Shown here piece after piece: positions 22,565 to 31,519 of a stretch of DNA of 64,000 bases. Numbering within the stretch: position 1 is the first letter of the stretch; each line of letters starts with the position of its first letter. The notes beneath the pieces were generated by a model, which was not told where the DNA came from, searched no databases, and was given only the letters and a program-made list of their open reading frames with translations. This DNA is from Bemisia tabaci (Eukaryota > Arthropoda > Insecta > Hemiptera > Aleyrodidae). The stretch lies in NCBI RefSeq assembly GCF_918797505.1, contig NC_092796.1:33304098-33368097 (forward strand), read 5' to 3'. A program made the position numbers and the translations under genes.

Positions 22565-22940
22565 CAGTGCTGCCATGCTAAGAAGAAACACCGTATGAGC
22601 ATTCAGATGTTGTTAAATTACTTTCAATAAAATGTTTTTTTTTGACGAAAGTTATGATTAATTGGACGTATTTCTATCAAACGGAACTATGTGTATTAAG
22701 ACATAAGCCCTGAGACCCATAAGAATATGCACATAACGGGACTCACGTCATAATGCACGTAGTTCCGTTTGATAGAAATATGTCCATTTTTCCTTGACAT
22801 TTTCAGATTCTGTAGATTCAGTTGCGAATGAGACCCTCTGAAAAAGCGGGAGAAAACTTTTCACCGGTCACCGAGAAAGTTCGAGTTGGATTAAAGGAAC
22901 TTTTGCAACGTCTGAGGTCTCATACGGCGTGATCCCTTAG
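22565..22940. repeat. MITE family C copy interrupted by another MITE
   Basis: The left end (AAACACCGTATGAGCATTCA, 22588) and right end (TCTCATACGGCGTG, 22918) belong to one family C element. It is interrupted at about 22659-22788 by a family D MITE. This fixes the relative age: family D inserted later. Confidence 0.75.
22659..22788. repeat. MITE family D (CAAACGGAACTA ends)
   Basis: GGACGTATTTCTATCAAACG and GAACTATG on the left mirror AGTTCCGTTTGATAGAAATA and TGTCC on the right. Relatives lie at 39500-39655, 55232-55352 and 56077-56205. The interior carries CATAAGCCCTGA and AACGGGACTCACG. Confidence 0.85.
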
Positions 22941-22964
22941 AGTGGTGGTATGATAACGTCCCTC

Positions 22965-23072
22965 CTCTGACGTAAGGCCGTATCTCAATTTTCACATGAG
23001 CCCTAGAAAGCATGGATTTATACGTAAATTGGGGCTCACGTGGACATGGAGATACTCTCTTACGTCAAAGGG
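22965..23072. repeat. MITE family B copy
   Basis: TGACGTAAGGCCGTATCTCA on the left pairs with ATACTCTCTTACGTCA on the right. The middle holds GAGCCCTAGAAAGCATGGAT. Confidence 0.65.
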
Positions 23073-23781
23073 GAAGTGCACCCCGTTAATGAGTGTGTGA
23101 CAGGGTTGCAATTTTCCATGAAAAATAAAATATTGTAATTTCATGCGAAATATTTCACGAAATTTCAGAGGAATATGAAAAACATTTTCCAAAATAAAAT
23201 ACCTAATTAAATAAAAGGCGACTGGTTTTTGTTTTTTGGAGTTCTTCAGTGCGTGTCACATACCCAGCCCCCAAAAATAGGTTTCATAGTTTTCATATTT
23301 TGCACAACTTAGTGAAATTTCATGAAATATCCCACGAAAATCACGATATTTCATATTTTTCATTTCACCCGTGCAACCCTGGTGTGTGACGGCGTGACAC
23401 TCTCACCCGCAGGAATTCCGAGTAGGGCAACGCACCTCCAGCCCCGCGTGTCGGGGGCGGGGGGTGGGGCACTGACGCGGGGAGGGGGAGGGGCGGTTGC
23501 GGGGGTGCGGTAGCCCAGATGTGCGATTTGATGGATGAGCGGGTGAGGTGTAGGTCATCGCACATCGCGCATCGCTCGCAGCCCCACACGTCGCGCCCCC
23601 CTCCCTCCCATCAACCCCCAACCTTGACAGTGCAGCATTCCTCCGAGGCCACCGCTACCGCGGATCCGGAGGTAATTACTCCGTCGTTTACCGGGGGGGG
23701 GGGGGGATTTTTTTCTCCTGTACTCTACGTTACGCCATAAAAGTTGAGCCACCTTCACGCCGCCGTCAAATATAGAGCGCA

Positions 23782-23812
23782 CTAGCGGAGAGCCCGTGAC
23801 TGAAGTCACGGG
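23782..23812 (-). mobile_element. Helitron 3' terminus (minus strand)
   Basis: On the minus strand, a perfect 9-bp-arm hairpin (CCCGTGACT...AGTCACGGG, 23793-23812) is followed after seven bases by CTAG and then a host T (23781). The end at 54520-54550 is of the same family. The element body would extend to higher coordinates; its 5' end was not found. Confidence 0.65.
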
Positions 23813-24104
23813 TCTAGATGCTTCACCAAAAATTATATTTATATTAATTTAATAACGGGGAGCAATGGGAGCATTAGGCCGATACTGTTTCGGGGGATGA
23901 TACCACTATTCGACCACATGGGAGCTTGTTTTGCCCGAGTGAGTGTGCCATTTCACGACGATACCGCTATTCGACCACGCGGAAGCTCCTGTTGCCTACA
24001 CTGAAATCGAGGGCAAAATGAAATGACGTTAATTTCGTCTTCTCCAGTTTGGTGAAATACTATTTTTTATACGCTATATTTTTTATTTTTTATTTTTTAT
24101 ACGA

Positions 24105-24358
24105 TGCACTGCTAAGGAAGATCGCCGTATGAACATTCCAGAGTTACCAAATTTCCCTTGATAAAACATGTATTTTTGACGACATTCATGAATATTTTTC
24201 CATGAAATTTTCAAATATTTTAGACTAAATTGTGTACAAAATTGTCTGAAAATTTTGGAAAATAGTATTCGCAATTTTCCCTGTAAAATTAGTTTTTATC
24301 GGAGGAAATTTGGCAATGTCTGAAGGCTCATACGGCGTTCCTCCTTAGCACGGCAGCA
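24105..24358. repeat. MITE family C, full copy
   Basis: CTGCTAAGGAAGATCGCCGT at the left and CATACGGCGTTCCTCCTTAG at the right are inverted partners. The interior is AT-rich with a TTTGGCAATGTCTGAAGG block shared with other copies. Confidence 0.8.
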
Positions 24359-24439
24359 TAGGGAGAGTACGGACATGTGGGTAATTTTGCGGGTTGCGTC
24401 TCGGAGCTCTTATGGCAGAGATAAAAGACCCTCCAATGG

Positions 24440-24575
24440 CCTGTGTCACACTAACAAAACTAGCCATCAAAATATCAAGGTCAGGTGTTGTGATTGGCTT
24501 ATTCGACGACTTGGACCAATCACAGCACTTGGCCTTGACTTTGATGGAGTATTTTGATAGTGTGACAAAGGCTCA
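24440..24575. repeat. palindromic MITE
   Basis: CTGTGTCACACTAACAAAAC, ATCAAAATATCAAGG and TGTTGTGATTGG on the left pair with CCAATCACAGCAC, CTTGACTTTGATGG and TTTTGATAGTGTGACAAAGG on the right. Confidence 0.75.
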
Positions 24576-25190
24576 TGTCTTGGCAGTGGTGCGCAGGGTC
24601 GGACTGACGCATCTCTGAGGGCGCAGACCCTTAGCCGGCGAAGGGGGCGCAATGTGATATTTTGCTCAGGAGTATGCGGGAACAACCCCCCCCCCCCTCT
24701 ATCTCTCTATCTCTCTCCATCTCTCCCTCTCTCTCTCCCCCTCTCTCCACCTCTCCCCCTCCCCCTCTCCCTCTCTTTCTCCCCCTCTCTCTCCCTCTCT
24801 CTCGGAAAGGCCGAAATTTTTTAAAAATCAAACTCTTATTCAAAATAGAATTTTGACGATATTTTCAGGTTCAAAATCGATTAATCTTACAAAAGAAAAT
24901 TCTGAAATTGAACATAATAATAAAAGTATCGGAAGAATTGTGAGATGAAAAATGTAAAATCGATCAATCAAAGAAAAGCTATTCGAGGCATCCAAGCACC
25001 CTTATCTCTGGAAGAAACAAGCCAGAGCTCAAGAGATCCAAAATCATGCCTTTGAAAACTGGAAGGTGGAAAATAAGGGTGACAAGAAAACAAGAAATAC
25101 GTCAGACCCTGTATATTGTATGAATAACTGATACAGTACATTTTAAATTTAAATTTTCAAATGTTTAAACAAAGTGAGAACAATGAATAT

Positions 25191-25978
25191 CAGGGCCAGA
25201 TTAAAGGGGTGGCCACATGGGCCGCCCATGGCCAATTTTGCAATTTTTTTAAATGTAGGTATAAAAAAAATGGGATTTAGGAAAAAAATTATCAATGAGA
25301 AAAGGGGACAAAATCTCCCTTTCCTAAGAGTATAGTAATTTCTAATTTTGTTGTTTTTCGGTGATACAAGAGACATCATCTATAATTAGTCTAATTAAAA
25401 GAGAGGGACTAAACACGCAATTTGGCCTGGTGCTCAGCGCAGAGAGGAATGATGACGAGGACTTGAGATGAAAAGGAGAAGCCCTCGGCGCGGCGGTCGG
25501 CATGTAACACATATTAGTGCCTACAAGATTGCATGAATACTTCACGCATTGCGTCAGACACAGTGCGGTCAGTAGCGGTCGGCGTGGGACGCACAGCGCC
25601 TACAACACTGTAGGAATACTTCCCGCATTGCGCCAAATGCAGTGCGGTCAGTGCGGAGCAGCGGCGGAAGTTAAAATTATTAAACCACATTTATGTTTGT
25701 TCTTTCTTAATTTTTTCGTTCGATGCTTATAAATGGAAGGCCTTGTCCACAAAGATATAGGTTTACGGGACTTTTTCGAGCAAAGTTTCGTGAACTTTCG
25801 CTAGTAGTGCTGACAGGGCTTTCGCAAAAAATGTGTCTAACACGAGTAAACGTGTTTTATGCACCCCGCTACCTCCGGCACGTTCACTTGATGATTTTAT
25901 TGATGTTTCAAAACGAATGAGAAGGGGGCGGCAAAATACAGGCGGCCCATGGGCGGCAAGTAGGTAAATCCGGCCCTG
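25191..25978. mobile_element. hAT-like non-autonomous element with 8-bp target duplication
   Basis: CAGGGCCAGATTAA at the left and TAAATCCGGCCCTG at the right are imperfect inverted ends, with GGGCCGCCCATGG / GGCCCATGGGCGGC inside. Exact 8-bp direct repeats ATGAATAT flank the element at 25183-25190 and 25979-25986. An 8-bp duplication with CAGGG ends is characteristic of hAT elements (established). The interior holds diverged copies of the 18254 palindrome unit. A fragment of the right end recurs at about 52604-52710. Confidence 0.85.
25533..25665. repeat. two tandem units related to the 18254 palindrome
   Basis: GTGCCTACAAGATTGCATGA / ATACTTCACGCATTGCG and then GCGCCTACAACACTGTAGGA / ATACTTCCCGCATTGCG occur ~66 bp apart, each followed by an AGTGCGGTCAGT stretch. 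They share the GCGCCTACAA and ACTTCACGCATTGCG blocks with the palindrome at 18254-18331. Confidence 0.7.
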
Positions 25979-26314
25979 ATGAATATACATACTACATAGC
26001 TAAAGAAAAGAAAAATGAGACAAGGGGACAGAATACAGAATACACTTTCCTCTATAACTCCTATTAAAGCTTCTCTCGTTTACTTATACTTTTTAGGCAT
26101 TTTTTTTTACTTATTTTCTTTTCTCCTTGCATTTTATTTATTATTCTTTTCTTTTATTTCTTCTTCTTTTTTCCTTGTTTTCTTTTCTTTCTTTTCTCCT
26201 TTTCTTCATTTTTTTCATTATCATTCTAGCAGCCGGAAGAGGGGCGCGCTTTCGGCGCGCTGAGGGGGGCGCATCTGCCAATGGCAGATTGGCCTTATGG
26301 TCAGTCCGACCCTG

Positions 26315-27309
26315 TAGGTGGAGACTTTAACTAAGCGCGTAGGAGGCTTTGCACAACATACCTCCTTTCAGCATTAATACGTTTAAATGAATCACACATT
26401 TAGGATAATACGTTTTACGAGAAAAATCCAAAAAAAGGACAATCTAGACAGATGATCAAGACAATCTGCTCAGATGTACAGTTCATTTAAAGGTAGTGAG
26501 TGTCATAGAAAAATGTTGTGCAGCTGTTATTATATTTGGAAGAATGAATTTAAAACCACCGTAACTACATCAAACGTTGCCTGATTCCGTCTAATGTTTT
26601 ATTATTTCAAAGGAGAACAAATTGAAATTCTGACTTAATATATTTGTTGAATATTTTTCTTATTATGCAGGGAAAATTTACTGAAAGTTTCAGGGCGTTA
26701 TGCTGTTTGGTTCTCTGTTACAAAAATATATCTTGAGAGGAAATCAGGTGACTTGAAAATTGGGCTAAATCCGTCAAAATCTTACCAGTGAGGCTATGTA
26801 TCTATTGCAGGCATACATAGCAAATCAGGCATTTTCTCAAATTCCTATGCAGATATACGCAAATTTTGAAAGTCATGAGATTTGGTATGTTTTCACAAAG
26901 AGTTCTCATATTTTCAAAGTTTTGAAAGTAAGAATTCATCAAACTACGAACGACGAACTATCATTGTATTTTCTTCTTCAAAGTGCTCCTCATGTACTTT
27001 CAACGCTAGAATTGTAAAAACAGTTCTTCAAAAAATGCTGTACCTTTTGAGATGAATATTCATTTATGAGCTAGAAATTATTGCAGCAACCAAAATATGA
27101 TGCGAATTCTTGAGAATAATTCCTATTCATTAAGAGGAAGACAATTGATTATTTTCTAAGGTTGGAAATTTCTTGATCGAGTTTCATACAACTTACACCT
27201 TGGTGATAATTATTTTGTCCAAAATTGCAATCTAAGTGAGATTGTGGGACACTTTGCCCAGACATTTGACACGATGCCTGATCTGATTATTTGCCTATCA
27301 ATATAGGTA
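26315..27309. other. no gene seen
   Basis: AT-rich sequence. The 73-codon frame at 26796-27017 has no recognisable peptide. Around 26600-26680 a stretch (TTTCAAAGGAGAACAAATTG) resembles the family E MITE interior. Confidence 0.5.
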
Positions 27310-27862
27310 AAAGGATATACTTTGATAACAAGCATTTAGATTTGAGAAGCTGCACATTCTTATTTTTTAAAATAAAAACATGAGTCAATGCTTCTAAATT
27401 CCTTTAATCATTAAAAAAAAAAAAATAATGAAAAGAGGATTTCTTATAACCATTAGGCTGCCATTTTCTGTTGCTTCATTTACGTTACCCTGAGGCCTTT
27501 CGGCTTCCACGCCAACATTACAGGCTTTAATTGATTGTCCTTCGGGTACGGATGGGAAAATTCAAGATGAAGATACATGAGCGGAAATGTAAAAATATTA
27601 AAAGTAACGAGACTTTCGGTGCATTTGTAGAAAATTATGGTGTGAGTTTCAGCATGTAGGTATCAGAGCCCCCCCTTTTTTTGGTCAGGACACGCCCATG
27701 GCTTTGGTTGACGCCGCCAGACGAAGATTCGCGGGCGGAGACCACCAGACTATAACGCTCCACTTCAAGGGTCATTAGTTATATCATTACAGAGAAGAAG
27801 AGATAGAATGATATATATAGTAATCATTAGGAAGAGAGAAGAAGAGCTAGAATGATATTGTT

Positions 27863-28015
27863 AATAATATTTAACATTTAATCATATTTAATATTTAATA
27901 ATATTTAACATTTAATCATACTTAATATTTAATAATATTTAACATTTAATCATATTTAATATTTAATAATATTTAACATTTAATCATATTTAATATTTAA
28001 TAATATTTAATATTT
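27863..28015. repeat. AT-rich 34-bp tandem repeat, about 4.5 copies
   Basis: The unit AATAATATTTAACATTTAAT plus 14 more AT-rich bases repeats with single-base differences only (for example CATACTTAAT for CATATTTAAT). Confidence 0.9.
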
Positions 28016-28177
28016 CATGACGGGAAACACGAGCACTTTGAAATACGAAAATCCAGCAACAATTGAACCTTACACGGTGCGGTAAAAACAAACTCGATAC
28101 TTAAAAAGCACTGATGTAAATCTCTGCTCTCCGGGCCGTTTCATATTTTCCATGATCCCATAGAAGTATGCCGGAGG

Positions 28178-28375
28178 TCAATCATCTACAAAACGACCGC
28201 GTATTCTATCTGCATTGGCTCTACGTGCTTGAATCTGTTTCAGTACATTTTCAGGTATCATTTCAGCAGCAGCCCTGTTGGTGGTCTCGTCGACGGCAAA
28301 AGCTGCGTCCCTAAACTCCTCCTCGACCCGGGCGAGAACAGGCCTTCCGGCCCCGTCCCCGGCCCCGGCCCCGTC
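28178..28375 (-). pseudogene. Gly/Ala-rich coding-like insert in the R1 copy, cut by the Polinton
   Basis: The minus-strand frame reads through a GAGAGDGAGRP repeat and then a charged segment (LARVEEEFRDAAFAV, AAAEMIPENVLKQ) to a stop at 28178. I do not recognise the protein. Codon-like composition and GC content differ from the surrounding AT-rich repeat. The Gly/Ala-coding repeat continues on the other side of the Polinton (38475-38530), showing that the transposon landed inside it. It may be a captured host exon. Confidence 0.4.
28370..28375. repeat. Polinton target-site duplication, left
   Basis: CCCGTC directly precedes the terminal AGTAGAGG and is repeated at 38475-38480. Polintons generate 6-bp duplications (established). 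The surrounding GC-rich repeat makes a chance match somewhat easier. Confidence 0.8.
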
Positions 28376-29330
28376 AGTAGAGGAAAAATGCCGGTTTAAG
28401 CACACCCGTCAGTGTTTGTCAATGTTCACGTTAAAAAACCTCATTTATTCCAGTCCAACTTTATGCTGGGATGAGCCCCCATAAGTGCTCCAGTTTTCAA
28501 CTGATGTTTTTCCTCTAAACAATGTTTATGGATGTGCTGTTTCAAAATTAATGTGATTTGTGGTGTATTAATTTAAATTAGCGTTTATCCATGTGTTTTT
28601 TCCATACTACTCTGATTATTATTCGTGGGAAAGACCGGCGACGCTGCCGGAGGCAGCGTCGCCCTGTTTTTCGGCCACTGGACGGGTGGGAGGAGGTTTT
28701 TATGCTACCAGGGCGTTGTTTTATATAAGTGCATTGATGCGTCGATTCAAAATTTCATCTGTATTTCAGTGGCGATGTGTGTTTTGCGATACATCGGTTG
28801 ATCCGCCATTTAAACCTATAGAAAAGAATCAATAATCAGAGGGTTTGCGACAATCACCTTAATCGAGTCTTTACCGTAGCTTCAAATTGGGAAATATCGA
28901 TAAATCGATCATTTGCGGCCCTTGACGGTTCTTTCCCGTGTATCAAGGTGTTTTATGGAAGATGGATACTTACCTTCGTTGGGATTTCTTACCTCTCTGG
29001 CTGATTCCAGCGCTTTAGCTCCATATTCAAACCGTTCCTTTCTCCACGGCTGAAATCGGCCGAATGAAACTCACAACGCTTTCCGCGTCGTCACTGGAGC
29101 CACTATTGCGTCATCAAAACTTGAACCAGCTGAACTTCCACCTACAACGGGCCTCTCTCTTACGTCCAAATTTTTGGCCTATGAGTCATCCAGCGCCCGC
29201 GCGCGGGAGTGACCGGAGGCTGCTACCGGGGGGCCCCGCGGTGGGTGCGCGGCCCGCCCCGACACGTGGACCATGATTCATCGCCCCCCCCCCCCCCGCA
29301 AGGTAAGCCTCTCCCCTCCCCCCACTCCTA
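28376..29330 (+). repeat. Polinton terminal inverted repeat, left
   Basis: This block matches the complement of about 37505-38474 nearly throughout. It contains a perfect 12-bp-arm hairpin (GGCGACGCTGCC, 28637-28663), a family I ATCGAT-rich block (28785-28920), and ends in a poly-C tract and C-rich repeats (29283-29396). Frames such as 29064-29276 recur in the other TIR and are not genes. Confidence 0.9.
28637..28663. repeat. perfect hairpin in the Polinton TIR
   Basis: GGCGACGCTGCC (28637-28648), loop GGA, and GGCAGCGTCGCC (28652-28663). The same hairpin is at 38187-38213 in the other TIR. The arms are GC-only but for four bases and would be very stable. Confidence 0.95.
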
Positions 29331-29739
29331 CCCTCCCCCCTCCCCTCCCCCCTCCCCTCCCTCCCTCCCTCCCCTCCCCTCCCCTCCCCTCCCCACACAA
29401 GGGTGACTCATAGATAGGCATTTTTGAGACTCATCATCTCAAAGGGCTTCTGGTTCTTGTCAAACTACACAAGATTTACGACATGAAGGAACTTGTTTCA
29501 GTCAACATTTCAGAACTATTTTTGTTCGCCACGTGTTCATTCTCAAAGTAATTTATTACTAAACAGACGTCAAAAATGAGCCATAAATTCTGCCAATTTC
29601 GTTATTTATGGCTTTTCGGAACCATAATCTTATCATATTTCACCCCCTCATAAGCCTATCATCGAGGCCAGATGTGTATTACGTCAGATTTTGAGAAGTA
29701 GAGGGGGGAGACTTCCAGGGGAAACAACAACCATTGTCC

Positions 29740-29912
29740 AACCAGTCGAGTATAAAATCCCTGACTGACCTGACGAAAGCGACAATCTCTCTTCAAGTTT
29801 TGTTCACTTTCAAGCTTCTCTTCTCTTCTGGGTTCTTACTCTGACCAGAAACAAGTGACTCACTGTGCAGTGAATATAAAAGTTTCTTCCTTACTTCCGC
29901 TTTCAGGTGAGT
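29740..29912 (+). promoter_or_regulatory. candidate promoter and 5' UTR donor of the Polinton polymerase unit
   Basis: A TATA-like GAGTATAAAATCCC at about 29748 is followed ~100-150 bp later by TTTCAGGTGAGTTC (29903-29916), an ideal splice donor. Acceptors TTTTTCCAG (near 29959) and GTTTCTAG (ending about 30153) precede the first coding ATG. This suggests a TATA promoter and a spliced 5' leader; it is inferred from motifs alone. Confidence 0.4.
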
Positions 29913-30181
29913 TCATATGCTAAGTATATTTTTTCCAAATATCCCTTACATTTTTCCAGGAATTCCATCATCAACTGTACAAATCAACAACTCATACTCC
30001 TAATTGATACAAAACAATTCTACTCAATTTAAATCCATTCCAACTTTAATCCAATTTTCAATCATGTCATTTCAATATTCACTTAAAAATAAACTAGAAT
30101 TCCAAAACTTGAGTTATGTCTAACTCAGGAAATATCCTTTCATGTTGTTTCTAGATTTATGAACTTGCCACTGTGGGAAAA

Positions 30182-31519
30182 ATGTCGGAAAAGGTACCAG
30201 CCATTCGATCAGTCCGATGCAAAGTGTGCGATCAGTGGTACGTGAAGGGCAAGACCAATCATGAGCGGAGTGCATCACATCTGAAGAAGATATTCAGTAT
30301 CGACGCACCGATAACGTTGGTGGAATCTGCTTTCCAGAGTAGACTCGAAACATACTTTTTAAAAAATCAAGATGAGACTGATATTCATTTAGAAAACTAT
30401 TTAAATTATAAAATGAGACCTATGATTATAACTAAAATTCGCGAAACCCTCCGTATTAGGAAGAGTCTCAAAGTAAATATAAATGTTTATTTGGAATATG
30501 TAAAAGCCGAAGACGAAGATCAAACCCCTGAGGATGCTGAGACCCAGATCAAGTCTTTTAAGACCAAAAATATTGATTTCTTTCGACACAGCAATTTGAC
30601 TAAGAAACTGAAACAGATGGTGGAAAAAATCCTCGCCGAGAACGCAGAATTTCATATGAAGGAATCAGGATGGACCTTGATCCGAATCATCGGGACCGAA
30701 TTGCGAATCAACAGATTTAACGCCCTTCAGAGAGCCGGATCTAGCTACATTCCCTTGCCAATAACATCGAAACATGTGGTAAATGTGAAAAACGATGATT
30801 TACAGTGTTTCAAATATGCAGTTTTGGAAAACATTTACCTGCAAAAACACGAAACAAGAATAGAGTTTCGAAGTACGCACCATATTTGGATAGATATGAC
30901 TTTTCATGCGTATCCTTTCCTACACCCCTCAAAGAAATATCAAAATTCGAACGAGTGAACAATGTTTCAATATCAATATTCGGATTGGACGGTTACGATG
31001 ATGAAACTGACGATGATAATGTTCGCGAGGATGCAGAATTTAACGAAATAGGTTTCGAAGAAGAAGATTACATTCCAGCTTATCACAATGGGAGCGATTG
31101 TGACGAGGAAGATGTGGATGATCCGCCATACTTTGTTCGCGACAAGGCTGTCGAAGAAACCGAGGAACAAGAAAAGAAAAGGAAAGATGAAGGATGTCGA
31201 AAATCAGACTGAAAAGCCGCTCATTTACCCGCTCAGGGTGACTGATGAAGAAAAAGAAGACCATATCGATTTGCTGTACTATACGAAAGGTGGAAAATCA
31301 CACTACTGTTGGATATCCAATTTCGAGTCACTCGTGGCTTCTCAAATGACCAGTAATGAACATAAGGCATTCATCTGCAAGAAATGCTTTTCATTCTACC
31401 ACTCGGAGGAAAAATTAGCAGAACACAAGATTCTTTGCAGAAAACTCAGCAAGGATTCTTTCCTACCGAATATCCGGAGGACCCCGTTTTATATTTCGAA
31501 AATTACGCCAAGACCCTGA
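30182..31519 (+). pseudogene. N-terminal region of Polinton-type PolB, frameshifted
   Basis: The region encodes the leader commonly seen before arthropod Polinton-like polymerases. It has a zinc-finger-like start (CKVCDQWY...H...H, near residue 15), a block SYIPLP and VNVKNDDLQCFKYAVL, then KYAPYLDRYDF and EISKFERVNNVSISIFGL, an acidic stretch, and a C2H2-like CKKCFSFYHSE...H...C segment. These pieces lie in three successive frames, with shifts near 30870, 31170-31210 and 31455. The first ATG is at 30182. The breaks mean no single product can be made from this copy unless they are sequencing errors. Confidence 0.8.

Larger units (their letters stand above)
20884..24104. other. intergenic, MITE cluster
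   Basis: No gene is supported. The stretch holds a family I repeat (21828-21968), family C MITEs (21965-22228 and 22565-22940) with a family D MITE nested in the second, a family B MITE (22965-23072), a G/C-rich block (23400-23720) and a Helitron 3' end at 23782. Frames in the GC-rich block overlap on both strands and are not credible. Confidence 0.6.
24594..26314. mobile_element. CAGGGTCGGACTGAC-ended element containing a nested hAT MITE
   Basis: The left end CAGGGTCGGACTGAC (24594) and right end GTCAGTCCGACCCTG (ending 26314) are perfect complements. The CAGGG start suggests the hAT superfamily, but no clear 8-bp duplication was seen. The interior includes a CT microsatellite (24690-24805), the nested element 25191-25978 and a pyrimidine-rich stretch (26100-26230). 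No transposase frame is visible. Confidence 0.6.
27310..28375. mobile_element. R1 repeat family, left part of a copy split by the Polinton
   Basis: Segments of this stretch match other R1 copies. ACAAGCATTT...TTTAAAATAAA (27330-27385) and ATACATGAGCGGAAATG...GTTTCAGCATGT (27570-27657) match 56390-56600 and 54570-54650. CATGACGGGAAACACGAGCA, ACACGGTGCGG and GGGCCGTTTCATATTTTCC (28018-28155) match 38615-38765 and 58985-59130. An AT-rich 34-bp array and the insert at 28178-28375 separate them, so this copy is rearranged. Confidence 0.55.
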
